Assembly: GCA_963931865.1 (NCBI GenBank)
Contig: OZ007507.1
Coordinates: forward strand, 14,256,450-14,320,449
Direction: 5' to 3'
DNA length: 64,000 nucleotides
Source: Axinella damicornis
Taxonomy: Eukaryota; Porifera; Demospongiae; Axinellida; Axinellidae
Made by a program: the position numbers and the translations under genes. Of the stretch, positions 39,600-51,439 are shown piece by piece; the first letter of the stretch is position 1, and each line of letters begins with the position of its first letter. The notes beneath the pieces were generated by a model, which worked only from the letters and a program-made list of their open reading frames with translations, was not told the DNA's origin and did not search any database.

Positions 39600-39860
39600 G
39601 CTGAATTGCAACTGGCACAGCTGTATACCGATTCTGAGATGAAGGTGTATCAGAACCTCCATACTTGGTTTGGGACTGAAGAGAATTGTGTCCCTTATCC
39701 AACACCTCACTGTGAAAAGAGAAGGGTTGTTTTAACCAGGCTCTGCGCATGGTCACCTCTGTTGCATCTACTAGTGCCTCCTCCACTGTGGTGATCAAGG
39801 GAGGAGTGCACAAGTGCAACCAATACTTTGATCCTATTAGTATCATAGATCTCTGAACAG
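39600..39860 (+). pseudogene. Inverted fragment of FUT 3' end and flank
   Basis: The plus strand encodes the last 30 or so residues of the fucosyltransferase (LYTDSEMKVYQNLHTWFG, ENCVPYPTP) followed by its 3' flank, opposite in orientation to both FUT copies. It is more diverged than copy 1 is from copy 2, so it is an older or faster-changing inverted fragment at the end of duplicate unit 2. Confidence 0.85.
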
Positions 39861-40925
39861 TATACCGATTATAGGATTATATTTTGTCTCGATCCACCCC
39901 ATTGTATACGTACAGCTGTTGTTGACTGATTACGTGTAAAGGTGTATAATTATAGTGTTAGCAATTAAAAAAACTGAACAATTGTTGCATCTATAATTCC
40001 TTTAGCTACATGTAGATGAAGTCCCCCAAGTGCATTCTGGGTTTGTGGCATGCACAGGTGATGTGGTCCTCAAAATTTAATGTTAAATTGGCACATAATT
40101 GGTAAATGCAGCCTTCTGCAAATGAGGACAATATACTGCTCTAGGGTAAGCCTGGGGCCATGTGCCGATTTTGTCCATATACATGTCAAACCAAGCAGGC
40201 ATGCAGATTGGAAATTACCTGTTCTAGCTCCTGCTTCCCCATTTCATGAGATGTCATCACTTGATGGCAGTGAAGACGTGGTGAGCAGTCATATCCCTGA
40301 GCTTGACAGTGAGCATGAAGAACATGTCAGTGAACATTGACATTCATTGACAGTGCTATAGTGACTCCAGTGATGTAGATGTGCTGGAGGGCTCCTATGC
40401 ACGTGCACTCACTGCTACATAACGAAGGCAGGGCGCTCTTTCCAATTGGCGAAACACTAGAAACACGCGGAAACACACGGAAATACTAGAAAGAGCACCG
40501 GTGCACCGGCCTGTTCGGTGCACTGCCCTTGAGCGCTCTTTCATTAGACTATGGCTATATTAAAATGTTGAAGCTGAAAGTATTCATACCTAGCTAGCTA
40601 ACAGACCCCTCAACTCTCACTATTTGGTAGTGAGACACATTACCTACTACTGCAAACAGCTTAAAGAAGTGCATGGCAGAGCAAGTACAAAGTATTAACG
40701 TCTAATATTAAACCTCCCATAAAAATTCTTATGGGCTTATGGGTACAATGTATCCTCCGGGCTCATTTGGCTGCTACAGGGTGCAATGGGTTTTAATCTT
40801 ATGTAGTACATATTTGTATCGCCATCTCACAATGAAAGCCACTCAATCAATGGTTGAGAGGTCTGAGTTATAGTATTGATTATCTACCTGGGTATTCTGA
40901 CCCTCAGCTGCACTTTGCTGGGGCT
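39861..40925. other. Intergenic region at the right edge of the duplication
   Basis: About 40020-40170 is a diverged copy of the upstream flank of the leucine-rich gene (compare 31410-31560). 40430-40550 holds an inverted repeat (GGGCGCTCTTTCC ... GAGCGCTCTTTC). 40640-40800 repeats 6870-7030. The frame 40080-40340 ends in an acidic tail (DSEHEEHVSEH) but has no recognised domain. Confidence 0.5.
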
Positions 40926-40962
<37 letters not shown>

Positions 40963-41013
40963 GCCTCATTACCAGGCTCTCTCTTTTGGCGGAGAGAGCC
41001 TGGGAACGAGGCT
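40926..41013. repeat. 34-base G run followed by palindromic-family element
   Basis: About 34 consecutive G (40926-40959), then TAGCCTCATTACCAGGCTCTCTC / GAGAGAGCCTGGGAACGAGGCT (40961-41013). Confidence 0.9.
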
Positions 41014-41187
41014 GCGGGGGGTAGGTTGGACATAATAGAGCACACTGATCACTTACACGAGGGCACAAGTGAGAGCATTAGCAAAGAGCAGCAGACTAGG
41101 ACAAAGGCTGGGCAGGCTTGCTCATGCTTGTCCCACAAAGCCATTCTCTGATACTATAAAACACACTCTGGATAACTGTAGCTATAG

Positions 41188-44100
41188 TCACTGTTGAAAC
41201 AGTCCATAGGCCTCATTCTCCTTCAGCTCAATCGATCTCTCTGCCATCCCTCTGGCGGTAGATACCATAGGCTCCTCATAGCTTGCAGGGAGATCATCAG
41301 GATCAATGTCTTCGTACTCATGATTAGGAGTACCTATCATGCATGGGAGTTTACCAAATGGAATCAGGTATATATTAAGTCCATGGAAAAACATGCATGC
41401 ATGTACTGGCCTATAGTCAGACACATAGCAGTTTGAGGTAAAACTCCTGTTTCCATACAAACTCTGCGACAATATTTATTCAACTACTACTATACTATTC
41501 AAGGCCTTTCCTTCTTCTGTTAGTTGGGCCACAGCTGTGCATGGGAATGTGGGACTGGAACATGGGACTGGATTTTCCTCGGGAATGTGGGACTGGAACA
41601 TGCATGAGACTGGATTTTCCACAGGAATGTGGGACTGGAACATGGGACTGGAACATGAACTGGATTTTCTATGGGAATGTGGGACTGGAACATGGGATTG
41701 GATTTTTCCACTGGAACTTGGGAACATGGGATTGGACTAGCTGGACTGGATAAACTGTGAATTCTTCAGTATAGGACACAAGCTAGAGGGTACTAATTGA
41801 CTTTGCTGGAACTGATTGAGGCATCTTTCTCAAATTACTGAAAGTTCAAATTTCCCAAAATATATAAATTAATACTGATCTACATTCAATTATTGTAACC
41901 TCTAAGCAGGTGAAACATTGTGATTAGACCTCAATAATTGAAAGCTTGCAAAGTTGCTTTCCCAACAAATGCACCTGGCCTCGATCACTAGATACACCTC
42001 GTGGATGCTCAAAGCCTGCCTCATGCCAACTTGGATTTTCAGTCATAGCTCATCAAATATGCACATGACCGGACCTTTGGCCTCTAATAATTATGATCTT
42101 GAGGAAAGACGCCTCAACAGGCTATGGAGCAAGTTTAGCAATGTAACTGAGTGAATAAACTTTTGTCCTATCCTGAATATGAAGGATTGTTTAGTCAGTC
42201 CAGTCCAGTTTGAGTCCCATGTTCCAGTCCCACATCCCAGTGGACGTCCAGTCTTAGGTTCCAATCCCATGTTCAATGCCGTGTTCCAGCGGAAAATCCC
42301 GTCCATACCCGGTCACAGGTTTCTGATAGCTACACTGCGTACTGCAAGTAGTGCAAATCAGCAGTCAGACTATCATGTCATATACATGTACTAGAAGTCA
42401 TTTCTTGTCATTTGCTTATACACTGCAATAAAAGGCTGGAAGCATTCCTATTTCACCCAAACTGCTCACTTTTGTGTCCCCTGACAGACAGACAGACGGA
42501 CATACTGACACTAATTATAACTTCCTGCTATGCAGTAGTACTACATGCGTGGACTCTTACCTAGTGTGAGTGATTTTTTCTTTTTGTAGAGGTAGCAGAA
42601 GCAGACCAGGACCACTGTGATCACCGCCACGGCAACCACCACCAGCACCACCACCACTATCACAGCAATCGCCCAGACTGGGAAGGGAGCCCTCACAGCT
42701 GGGCCGGAGGTTGGAAATGGCATGATACTGCCCATATCATCTCATGTTACAGGGTGAGCAGTGGTATACACAAAGCAAAAAGGTCATCCCAGGGTCATCC
42801 CAGGGTGCAAATTACAGAACACTTCTCAAAAACATACAAACCCTTCTGTTTGTACCAGCAACTATAAAAGCTGACTTAACAGTGCACAAAAATATCAGCT
42901 ACTGTACTTATCGTAATTGCTGCACACCTATTATGCATGTTAGGCTTCATCCCACCCATGGAAATGGGTAAAAGTAGCTATATCTTCCTGTATAATACAA
43001 CTAGAACCATAGCAATTCTTTCCCTTGTAAAAATACAGTCCTAAGGGTGTCCATATAAGAGAGGCTCCATCACAGGTCCAGTGATGTAAAGGAGGGCAAA
43101 ACATTTCATCAACACCTTGTACAAGAAGTAAGCCTTTTGAAAGATACATTTTCAAACCCAACCTACGTACTTATGCCTACGTACATATGGTAGATTGTAC
43201 CTGGTGATGTAATGTCGGGGTCACATGTCGGTACTGATCCATTCCACAGTCCATCCCTCTGACACAGCCTCCTCCCCTCCCCCTCTAGTTGGTACCCATC
43301 ATTACAGAGGTACACCGCCTCTGCTCCGGTAGATGATCCATCGTAGCACACCACACCATTGGGTACCACCACACTGTTACCATAGTCACTGCATCTCCCA
43401 TCCAACTGCCCCGATCGTGGGCCTCCAAGGTCAATGGGGGCACATGCTGCTAAGGGAGAAAGAAGAGCCCATCCTATATATGTTTCTCACCTCCAGTTAT
43501 GAATCAAAGAATTAATTCACAGATGGAGAGTCTCAAAAGTTGGGCTAGCCTGGCAACACACAAAGGTTAACTTGGAAACGTTTTAACTTATGTAGGTTCT
43601 GGGAATGGGCTGTCCTAGGCCTCCTGCACTAAACTAGTCCGTTCTTACATACAGCTAATTGACTTCAGTCCATCACGCAAATGTATCACAGTGGGTGGGG
43701 GCCAGGAGTCATGTGACTGTCACAGGTGCCAACCATTGAATGATTGAAGAGATCACTCTCCACCAAACTGAATTAGTACTACTCACCCTGAACATAAGAA
43801 AAGTCATCTTGACTACCAAACAAGTGTGTAGCTGAACTTGGTTCAGTTGTTAGCTCTTAGTCCCAAACCATCCGCTGTATTGGATTGGTATGTGATTTGC
43901 ACCAGAGCAATATGAATCTCAATGGATCATGCTCGGAACCATGCATCTCCAAGAGGTAATATCAGCCATCCTAAGCAGATATGTGACTCAAACAATTCCC
44001 ACTAATTATTAACAGGTAAGGCAAACCCATCCTAGCTGAAAAACAGGCCTTGCCAGTTGATGGATACCCTACGACTGGTTTCCATTTTAATATGCAAAAA

Positions 44101-47100
44101 AGGCAAATGGCCAACCACATGCACCAAGCAGTGACTCAGCCATGTGCTGTCAAAGACATTGCTGGAAGTGGACATCGCAGCAGTCATTGGTCAGGAAAAG
44201 GCTAATTGACAGATGGAAGGAGGGCAGGTATTTCCATTATGTCGCTGTATACAATCCCCCTACATGTTTATGTTATGTTCCATACACAGGAGGTTAAACA
44301 CACAGCGCCACCAAAAGAAATGTGGTTGTTGGCACTTTCATACTCACAATTCTGTGAACCACTACAATTTCCAGCCGTTGTTCCATGATTACCGTGTGCA
44401 CACATTAACAGCGGGGATTAAGTAATCGGTCTGTTTATCTGCATGTCAGTCAATCAGTCAGTCTGCATCTTTTTGGGCAGTTACAGCGAATCAGGCCATT
44501 TAGGGAGTTGTCTTTCCACTCATAGTAATAAAATTCTTTGTATTTAATACAAAGAAAACAGTGCTTGATAGATGGCTAAAAGCATCCAGTATAGCTTGCA
44601 TTTTGTCAAGGATTCAATATACAGAGTTAATTAATGTATTAGCTATGGGGTAAGCGATCTACTGGCTACTTCTTGTTCCTAATGTACCATGCTAAACAGG
44701 GTCTTGCACAATCTCCACTGCAGCTCCCATGTACCACTCACCTGTTCGGAAGAGGCCCATCACTCTCACAGACTGAGAGCCAGCCCGAGCCAACACAATG
44801 TAGTACACTAGAGTCAGGTTCTGAGACTGCAAATTGGAGAGTGGAACAGTGATGGTTCCTCCATTGGTGACGATCTGCATCACTTGTTCCTGGAAGGGAA
44901 GGTTCGTGTACGATGGATCACTGCCGTACTGCACCAGACAGGAGGCAGGCCCAGTGACCCCACTCTGGAACTGACACTGGAGGGTGGCGCTGGAGGAGGA
45001 GGAGGCAGCATCCACCTCCACAGAGAGAAGGGTGTTGGTAGAACCTAGCATCAAGAGAGAGGGAACAGATTTAGGAAACAATTGGCTTCACAACCTGAAT
45101 TAACTTACAGACTCATTCTATAATGTAGCACTTTATTAGTAAAGGTGAAATAGGTAGCTAGGGAGTTTGATGGCACAATCATACGCATCATCAGTGTGCT
45201 CGAGCTCACTAGAGCCATGTCTCGATCTTCAGGAAATTAATTGCACACCTTCTCAGCATCTTCAAAATGGCCCGGTTAGATTTGCGACAATTTTTTTCTG
45301 TTGGGGGGGGGGGGGGGGGGGGGGGGATATACATTCCTCCCACCCCTACTCCTGCACTGGTTTGTTGCAGACAATGAATATGAATGTAGTACGCACCAAA
45401 CTTCCACAATCAGATAAAGTGCATGCTACGTACCATCTTTTGGCTACTATTCGACACACAACACTTCTATGAATGGAAAGCTTTCTGTGTCTCAAGAATT
45501 ACAATTATGTAACAAGTTTGACTAAAGAATCCATGGAAACTTTAAATCAACTATCATGAAAACCCCCAAACGTTCAGCAAATTGCTAAACCAAAACCAAA
45601 ATGGGCATTGAGAGTATGCTTCTTGGGGTGCACTAATATGAGGACTTATACCTAGCCTTCTAAACTGGAGGTGTAGAAGGCCTGGGATCCAGTTTAGAAG
45701 GCCTAGGAATGAGGCTAGCACTACTTACCCCCAAACATTGTACCACACTCACCTATGGACCTGGATTCATTCGATGTTCTCTGTCCAACTACATTCACAG
45801 CAGTCACTGACACAGTGTAGTCAGCTGTACTGGATGCACTCAAGGTGTGCTGACACACAGAGTTGATGCAGCTCTCGGACGGGATATCGACGGTGAAGCT
45901 ACTCTGTGGACCAGAGCTACTGGTGTAGGACACCACATAGTTCAGTTCCCATCCTCTGTCACACTGCTCTGACACCACCACTGTAGACTGAGAATGTAGG
46001 GATTGGTATGTAATAATATAAACTACATAGAGAAAAGCAGATAGATAATATTATTATGACCATGAACACTGGAATTGGAAGGTGAGAGAATTGTTTTCTA
46101 GGTCCAGTTACGCTTAAGTTAAAACCCTTTACCACCCACAGATTATAGAGGCCAGTTTTTTAGCTTGTAATCTACTTAAACATACCCTAGATAAGGTTCC
46201 CATCGGTTTTCCCGCTCAAAACCACACAGAACTCAGTGGAGGACCCAGGATTGTGTGAACGGGGGTTCTTTTACAGGCTGCCGAAGGCAGGCGCAGAGAG
46301 GCGCAGAGAGGTGTGTAGTGGTGATCAGTCCGCGCAAAGCGCGGAAAATTTTTCGCCTTTATTTTTCAGTTATCAGGGTGGGCTCTCGTGGCACCTTCGT
46401 GCTTTGCACAGCAAGTTCCAAATGTGAAAGGATTGCAGGACCCGGGGCCGCCATGTGCTTCCGTTTCTTGCTCAAATTTCGCTCACGTAACGTCGTAGCG
46501 TAAATATACTAGATCATGGTCTCGTTCCCAAGCCGTTCAGTTTCAGCCAGCTCCACCCTCTCAATTTGGAAGCGGTAAACTTTGTACCCGGAACAACTGT
46601 ACTCCGCACTGTTACTGCTACGTACGTTTTTCGCAGTGTATTAGACAGCTGCTCGTCACCGCTGCAAGCAAGCGCTTGAAAGTATTGGTTGAAAGTAAGG
46701 CCATATGGTAAGTTCTTTATTAATTTAACTGTAAGAAGGGGGGTTCGACCGAACCCAACGAACTACCCCTGGATCCGCCACTGGAACTGCACACAGCCAT
46801 GCTTTCCACATTCGTCATTCTGACCACACCCACTCGTTAATGTGTACGCGATCAAAGATGCTCGGGCGGCGGTAACTTGCTCTAGCAGAAAAATCAGCCT
46901 TGAACACTGGAATTCGGGGCTCTGCAAGGTGAGACCACATACTGTTTTCTAGGCCCATGTATGCTTAAAACCCGAGAAATGGCGTACTCGGCTCCAACCA
47001 AGGGCTGTTCAAAGCTGAGCCCAGATGCGGCCATGCTGTTTGCACCCTTCGGGTGCACCCACCCACCTCCCCTTGCCTCGCCCTTTCTGCTGGCGCAGAG

Positions 47101-50100
47101 CCTATCTCCCAAGGACATTGCCGGATGTGACATCGAAAGTCTCATGACGCATATGACGTCATTGAGTGGGAAAGGGCTAAAACAAGAAAATTGGCCCACC
47201 TGGCTCCAAATGAAGGTTTTTCATAGCCAAGTACAGACACGGCCATTGCAACTTCACCCTTTGGGTGAACCCTCTCACCTCCCCCGGCCTGTCCCACCTG
47301 AACGTATCTCACGAGGATATTGCCAAAAGTGAAGCTGAATGTCTCATAATAGTTGGCGAGCTGCCATATCCTCTGTGAGATTGTGAGCTGATACCAAGTC
47401 GTGCCAAGACATATCACGTTCTACCTTGTTAACCTAGTTTCATGTGCACTAGTGTACATCTATGTACATAGCTCCCCAACCAGCACCTCCCACAGCAAGA
47501 CAAGTGGTCCAAACAAAAACACAATCATGCATATAGGCATGCAGCTGACAGGAGAGACAATGTTAACTTAAGGTAGTAAACATGGGTACCGCGATCTCCG
47601 AAACCAAGTTAATGGATAAATGGGGTTGTGACTTGGTGTTGCAAGCACCAATAGTAATCAAATGCGTGGGTTGGGTAATGTACTGGTAATACTATGTAAT
47701 GTATGTAATAGCTACTGGTAATGTACTGGTAATGTAGGTAATACAGGTAATGTAGGTAATGTAGGTAATACTGGTAATGTAGGTAATGTAGGTAATACTG
47801 GTAATGTAGGTAATACTGGTAATACTGGTAATGTAGGTAATGTAGGTAATACTGGTAATGTAGGTAATACTGGTAATACTGGTAATGTAGGTAATGTAGG
47901 TAATACTGGTAATGTAGGTAATACTGGTAATACTGGTAATGTAGGTAATGTAGGTAATGTAGGTAATGTAGGTAATGTAGGTAATACTGGTACGGATGGA
48001 TTTACCACCTGCTCTCCTCACTTGCAGGCTACAGCCCAAAACTCACTGCCACCCTCAAAAACAGAGGTTTGGCTACCCTAGGCTTTCAAAAAAAATTCCA
48101 CACACACCAACTAAAACCGACTCAAGCCAAGGGCACTCTTCAAAAGGTCAACCTACCCCTTGCAAAACTAGGGATGCTTTTCCACGTTCACCTCTCGGTT
48201 ACAGAGTTTTGGCCACACATCTACTCCCTCTCACCAGCCCAGTCCAGCTACCAAACCAGCCAAATTCGCCCTAACACGAAAATGCATGGGCGGGGCCTGT
48301 AATGCCGAAAGGTCAACTCTCTAGAGTACCTTGGCCAGGGAGCTGTCGGAGGCTGTTCACTTTCCAGGCTGTTCTTCGGCCACTTCAGCAGACCCACAAA
48401 CATTCCTGCTCACTCCACCTAGCTATTCACACTCAGATAGCCCATCGCTACATTCAATAAGCCAGAATAGCTCTTTACTTAAAAAAAAAAGAAAAAAAAA
48501 AGAGTGTTCAAACAAATCTTCAAAGTACCGCACGGCCACATCAGAGTACCGATTTGAAACTTGAAAGGGCCGCTAGCCGCATCAAAGAGAGAAGCCCCCC
48601 TTGTTTATTCCGGTTGCCGCCATGGGAAAACGTAAACAGATTAATAACTTTATATAACCGTATGCAAGTGACGTCATCTCATTAATTATTCATGAGCAAA
48701 ATTGCGCGATTTCGCCGATGCCGTGCTTCCTACCTTAACCTGTAAACAGCAGTCATATCTATAGAGGCCTCAGCCATATGGATTACATCTTCCTGTGGCT
48801 ACCTCTAATCTTACTGCAGCACCCACAATCCCAAGGTAGTGATTACACCACTGCACCATAATTTACGACAAGTGGGGTCTCGACTACTCACCACCTCACT
48901 CCACGTGGTTTCAATCCCCAGCAATGTGTTTGTGGACTGGTTGTACACTGCGGACACCTCAGGGGGGGACGGGGCATCAGGGACTGTATGTGCAGGTACG
49001 TACGTATGCATGCATCATTATGTGGATGCAGGTAGATATATCTGTTACTAGACTATGTGAGGATTATGGGGTGCTGTTATGTAATAGTTACTGATGAATC
49101 CATTTAATGCCCTATGTGATATCAGGGTGACCATGCATGCACCCAAGTGCTTTGTATAGTTACAAGGAGAGACAACAGGCACCATGCACATAGTGTTGCA
49201 TACTACTTTGGAAAGTAGCATCTTTAATTCTGGTGCCTGTTGCAGTAAGTATGGAAGAGAGGGTCTATATAGCACCTTTTCTCATCCACAAATGCAAAGT
49301 ATACTGCTAAGTAAACTAAGTGTAAAAACATTAAAAGTGTATGGAGATGTTGGGATAGCAGAACAGCCAAACGCAGGGAAAAAAGGTAGGGATCATAGCA
49401 TAAACACAACCCTCCTACATATCTTTTTCAATTACACAATGTATTATGTATGTACGTAGGGCTGGGTTGCATACTGAACTGTTTTATGCTATCATCCCTT
49501 TGGACATTTTTTACTCTTGTGTAATAATACGGTCATCACGCGTACGTCACGCTTCTGAGCCTGTGCAGTAGTATTATTGACCACACCCTTTCTGACCACG
49601 CTCATTCTGACCACACTCTTTCTGACCGCACTCTTTCTGCAATGCCATTGTGTGAGCATCTGTACTGCACTGCTGGAGGAGGAGGGAGGGGTGGGGTCTG
49701 GCTAGTAATAAAAGGTAGGAAATTGGAAGGACAATATTCACATTTCTATGGTACCTTGTGGAAGGACTGATATTAGAGCAGTCTCCGTTCCATTCTGGTC
49801 ATCACAGTTGACAGCGAAGAGGGTGAAGTTGTACTCCAGCCCCTCCTGGACCTGGTACTCGTGAGTCCTCACGTTAGAGCCAACACACAGAGAGACAGCA
49901 GATGGATACTCAGGACGGCTGTTGATGCAGTAGCGGTCAATGCTGTCATCGCTTGGAGGTTCTGTCCATGTTAATGTGAGCTGTGTGGTGTTGCCAGTAC
50001 CCTCGGTCAGTGCACAGGATGAAGAGAAGGCTGGGGGAGGGGCTGTGGAGTGAAGGAGAATTCATTCCCTTGTGGAGGAGAGACCAAAATATACTTAAAC

Positions 50101-51048
50101 TGACTGCTACATGTACTCCAGGTCCTAGTCGTTCATATGTTGATGACTACTGCAGTAAGTCCTACTCCTGTATAACACAGTAAAAGTGGTATTATTGTTT
50201 TGGCAGACATTTTCTTATTCAGCATGAGTGAGGAATGAACACTCACAATCCCCCAATCCACTCTTGTTTACTTAATAGTTATTCCCTAAGTATGATTTCA
50301 AGTTACACATGATTGTGTAGCATATTGTCATTATCAAAGTTGCTCTGTGTTCATACCGTCCACACTCCCATTCGAGTCAGTGTGGAACACTTCACTTTTG
50401 AATATCTGCATAGACCACACCTATGGGCACTCCTCTACGCAGTAGAAGTGCTTAAACAGCTATAGCTCTTATATAGTTACAGTGCCCGTCCAGTCCCATA
50501 TCTACAGATAATTTTTCTTATAATTTTATGGCAACCATAGTCTGTGAGTTACAGGGCTACCGGTAGTACCCTGGGGATAGCAAATGAGTTTATAAGCACC
50601 ATTCTTCAGCACCAATTATCATGGATCATACAAATGAATGAACTAACAAATTGTCTGTCAAATTTACTTTGACCATAGTCTGTATTTTAGTGGAGGCACT
50701 CACCTATAACTTGTAATGTAGCATTTCCAACCAGGAACTGAGGTTGTGCTGCAAAGGCATAACACTTCACCGACAGTCCATTGTAGTCATGATTTACTGT
50801 AGCAGTGAGGTTGGAGGTGTAACAGTCTCCCTGGGGCAGCTCAAGTGTACCAATGAACAAGGATCCACAGGGAATATGGGTTGGAGCAACCGAATGGGTG
50901 AAACCACACTGGCCAGAATCAATTCTCCAGATAGTAGACCTAAGGCCCGGAGGGTTCCCAGGGTCCGCTACAGAGCAAGTGAAGGTCACTCGTCTACCAG
51001 GACACACGGGAGGTGGATATGTAAAGTTACTGCCAGTGGTTACAGCAT
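41188..51048 (-). CDS. Ig/Fn3/sushi single-pass receptor, eight 3' exons (5' end not found)
   Basis: Exons, in coding order: 50704-51048 (Ig-like; [12 protein letters not shown]...VKCYAF), 49755-50042 (Fn3; [19 protein letters not shown]), 48892-48983 and 45753-45987 (one Fn3 split by a 2.9-kb intron), 44742-45044 (Fn3-like), 43201-43446 (sushi/CCP, four Cys with ...[11 protein letters not shown]), 42561-42740 (transmembrane helix [23 protein letters not shown], then KKKK stop-transfer) and 41188-41333 (tail). All introns are GT-AG and the phases agree throughout (phase 1 except one phase 0 inside the split Fn3). The tail has three tyrosines: EYEDI, SYEEP and EAYGLF, each in an acidic setting that could bind SH2 domains. 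It ends at TGA 41188-41190. The product is probably a surface adhesion or recognition receptor. The signal peptide and any further ectodomain lie upstream of 51048 and were not found. The acceptors of the last two exons are the least certain. Confidence 0.82.
41526..42305. mobile_element. Element with minisatellite-like inverted ends (GGGACTGGAACATG)
   Basis: Left array 41537-41745 repeats GGGAATGTGGGACTGGAACATG and GGACTGGATTTTCC. Right array 42195-42300 is the reverse complement (GTTCCAGTCCCACATCC). The inner borders are also inverted (TTCAGTATAGGACA / TGTCCTATCCTGAA). It looks like a fold-back element inside the last intron of the receptor gene. Confidence 0.75.
45300..45327. repeat. G run in receptor intron
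   Basis: About 24 consecutive G within an intron, following TTTTTTTCTGTT. Confidence 0.9.
45653..45717. repeat. Palindromic-family element with CTTCTAAACTGGA inner arms
   Basis: TAGCCTTCTAAACTGGA and its complement TCCAGTTTAGAAGGC, with outer CCTAGGAATGAGGCTA. It is a rearranged member of the TAGYCTCR family in a receptor intron. Confidence 0.75.
46234..46783. mobile_element. hAT-type non-autonomous element (CAGTGG...CCACTG)
   Basis: It begins CAGTGGAGGACCCAGG and ends CCTGGATCCGCCACTG. The right end has the well-known CAGTGGCGGATCCAGG terminus of many animal hAT elements. GAACT flanks both ends. The insert splits a diverged repeat (46070-46120 continues at 46900). No transposase is encoded. 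It lies in the 2.9-kb intron that divides a receptor Fn3 domain. Confidence 0.8.
46960..47350. repeat. Two diverged tandem copies of a 190-bp repeat
   Basis: 46965-47155 and 47170-47350 share an order of motifs (GGCTCCAA, GCCATG or GCCATTG, CACCCTTYGGGTG, CTCACCTCCCC, ATCTC...AGGAYATTGCC). Each includes a small palindrome CACCC-TTyG-GGGTG. Confidence 0.7.
47674..47992. repeat. 9-bp microsatellite TAATGTAGG / TAATACTGG
   Basis: About 33 units of two alternating 9-bp types with higher-order runs. Because the period is divisible by three, it gives long minus-strand frames ([16 protein letters not shown]), which are not genes. Confidence 0.97.
47993..48800. other. Intron sequence with unassigned inserted material
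   Basis: A C-rich block (48000-48300) differs in composition from the surrounding intron and could be an old insertion. No domain is recognised in its open frames. A poly-A interrupted tract lies at 48480-48502. Confidence 0.35.
49205..49480. repeat. Diverged relative of the fold-back at 52678-52945
   Basis: AACATTAAAAGTGTATGGAG ... CAACCCTCCTACATATCTTTTT ... TATGCTATCATCCCTTTGGACA follows the same order of motifs as 52678-52945 with many differences and an incomplete right arm. Confidence 0.55.
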
Positions 51049-51136
51049 CTGTGCAAAATAGAAAGAAGAGCAATTACATGTATCATACTTTGGGAAGGGG
51101 AATGAGTAGTCTAGTTTTCCCTTAGCTACATTCTAC

Positions 51137-51431
51137 CAATGTTGTTTTAGTTAACTAAAACTAAAACTATAATGCATTTTAGTATGGCATATTTCACTTT
51201 AGTAATTAAAACTAAAACTAAAATGAGGACTGTCTCAGCCTGTTAATTAAAACTACAACTAAACTAGAATGAAAATCACCCAAAAATGGTGGTTACTAAA
51301 ACTAAAAGAGCCTTTACTAACCCTTTTGAGATTTAGTAATTAAAACTAAAACTAAACTAAACAATGCGACTTCTACCTAATTAAAACCAAAAACTAAACT
51401 CTTTCAGTTTTAGATAACTAAAACAACATTG
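51137..51431. mobile_element. hAT-like MITE, 295 bp, 8-bp target repeat CATTCTAC
   Basis: Terminal inverted repeats CAATGTTGTTTTAGTTA at both ends, flanked by CATTCTAC (51129-51136 and 51432-51439). The interior is almost entirely TTAGTTTTAGTTTTAATTA-type sequence. An 8-bp duplication plus CA...TG ends fits hAT-type MITEs. A second, truncated copy lies inverted at 56171-56436. Confidence 0.9.
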
Positions 51432-51439
51432 CATTCTAC

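Noticed and set aside
47692..48039. Long ITYITSIT / LPTLPVLP frames
   Set aside because: Translation of a 9-bp microsatellite in a receptor intron.
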